Shown here piece after piece: positions 22,896-23,125 of a stretch of DNA of 23,125 nt. Location: positions 1 to 23,125 of IMG/VR virus record IMGVR_UViG_3300049484_000268. The stretch is one strand, 5' to 3'. Below the pieces are notes generated by a model. That model was not told the DNA's origin. It did not search any database and worked only from the letters and a program-made list of their open reading frames with translations. The position numbers and the translations under genes are program-made. The DNA is from a virus. Every line of letters starts with the position of its first letter. The first letter of the stretch is position 1.

Positions 22896-22944
22896 TTGAG
22901 AAAATTTCTGCCAATATATAAAATAATTCTTACTTAAACGGCAA

Positions 22945-22950
22945 ATTATA
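22945..22950 (-). promoter_or_regulatory. Candidate -10 element upstream of the terminase genes
   Basis: On the minus strand TATAAT lies about 50 bases before the small-terminase ATG, a reasonable place for a promoter of the operon. No good -35 is seen at 17 bases. The flanking TAATTTG is one base short of the Bacteroides -7 consensus TAnnTTTG. AT-rich sequence makes chance matches likely. Confidence 0.3.
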
Positions 22951-23079
22951 CAAAAAGTTACATATATACATAGGTATATAATAACATATATAGATATGTC
23001 GATGTGTCTATATGATTGAAGAATAGAACTCTTAACGCTTATTTAGAATAAAAATAAATTACGGTACAAAGTGAAATTA

Positions 23080-23095
23080 ACGAAATATTTTTCGT
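23080..23095. promoter_or_regulatory. Perfect inverted repeat in the leader region, possible operator
   Basis: ACGAAA and TTTCGT form a 6-bp inverted repeat around TATT. It abuts a plus-strand TATAAT (23095-23100). It could be a repressor site or a hairpin, but the sequence is AT-rich and this is weak evidence. Confidence 0.3.
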
Positions 23096-23125
23096 ATAAT
23101 GCTAAAATATGAAAAGAATAAGAGA

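Larger units (their letters stand above)
22896..23125. other. AT-rich upstream region of the packaging genes, no gene seen
   Basis: This 230-base stretch has no ORF with good support. It contains many TA-rich alternating runs, an imperfect palindrome near 22985-23014 that could pair as an RNA hairpin if G-U pairs are allowed, and a perfect 6-bp inverted repeat at 23080-23095. It could hold the late promoter and a packaging or regulatory site. At 23109 an ATG starts a plus-strand reading of only five codons before the window ends, which is too short to judge. Confidence 0.5.

Noticed and set aside
22398-22937. 179-codon plus-strand reading frame across the small terminase
   Set aside because: It lies almost wholly opposite the well-supported terminase gene, has an odd composition and matches no family.
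23109-23125. Start of a divergent plus-strand gene (M-K-R-I-R)
   Set aside because: Only five codons are visible and the ATG is too near the TATAAT for a normal leader; cannot be judged.
1-23125. tRNA or rRNA genes
   Set aside because: I saw no tRNA cloverleaf arms or rRNA segments; a tRNAscan-SE run would settle it.

Overview
The window is one strand of a tailed double-stranded DNA phage or prophage. Every supported gene lies on the minus strand, so transcription runs from about 22,900 down to 1, with short gaps and many ATGA or TGATG overlaps. The host is most likely a member of Bacteroidota. This is inferred from an AT-rich sequence, many starts with no Shine-Dalgarno (SD) site, and a tail-fibre N-terminus and a M15 lysin of a kind I associate with Bacteroidota phages. 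A few genes nevertheless have very strong SD sites (AGGAGG), so the host assignment is not certain. No integrase, tape-measure protein or tail-sheath protein is visible here.

Layout in transcription order. (1) 22,896-23,125 is an AT-rich non-coding leader. (2) Packaging: small terminase, then a large terminase whose nuclease domain is interrupted by a 341-residue intein with a LAGLIDADG homing-endonuclease domain. (3) Two small membrane proteins, one only 34 residues long with a strong SD, a possible 13-residue lysine-rich peptide, and a 149-residue phage protein. (4) A methyltransferase and a GT-A-type glycosyltransferase. (5) Two large repeat-rich tail-fibre or adhesin genes: one has 22 units of a 9-residue repeat, the other is a 1385-residue protein with a glycine-rich head, a LamG-like domain, a jelly-roll-like domain and 20-residue repeats. 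(6) A small fibre-associated protein, two membrane/coiled-coil proteins and an M15-type peptidase, read as a lysis cassette. (7) Head module: portal, Mu F-like minor head protein, a DUF2213 protease with an in-frame nested scaffold start, a decoration-like protein, an encapsulin-like major capsid protein and a conserved small protein. (8) A five-gene glycan cluster (MptE/DUF115-like, GT11 fucosyltransferase-like, FkbM methyltransferase, another methyltransferase, and a GT25 glycosyltransferase cut by the window edge), all overlapping end to end.

Taken together, this is a late operon for packaging, virion building and lysis. It carries at least seven sugar-transfer or methylation genes in two places. 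The most economical inference is that the phage decorates its own virion proteins (the repeat-rich fibres or the capsid) or changes the host surface glycan. The standout features are the non-canonical Pro1 intein, the encapsulin-like capsid, the nested scaffold, the two tandem-repeat fibres and the coupled glycan cluster.
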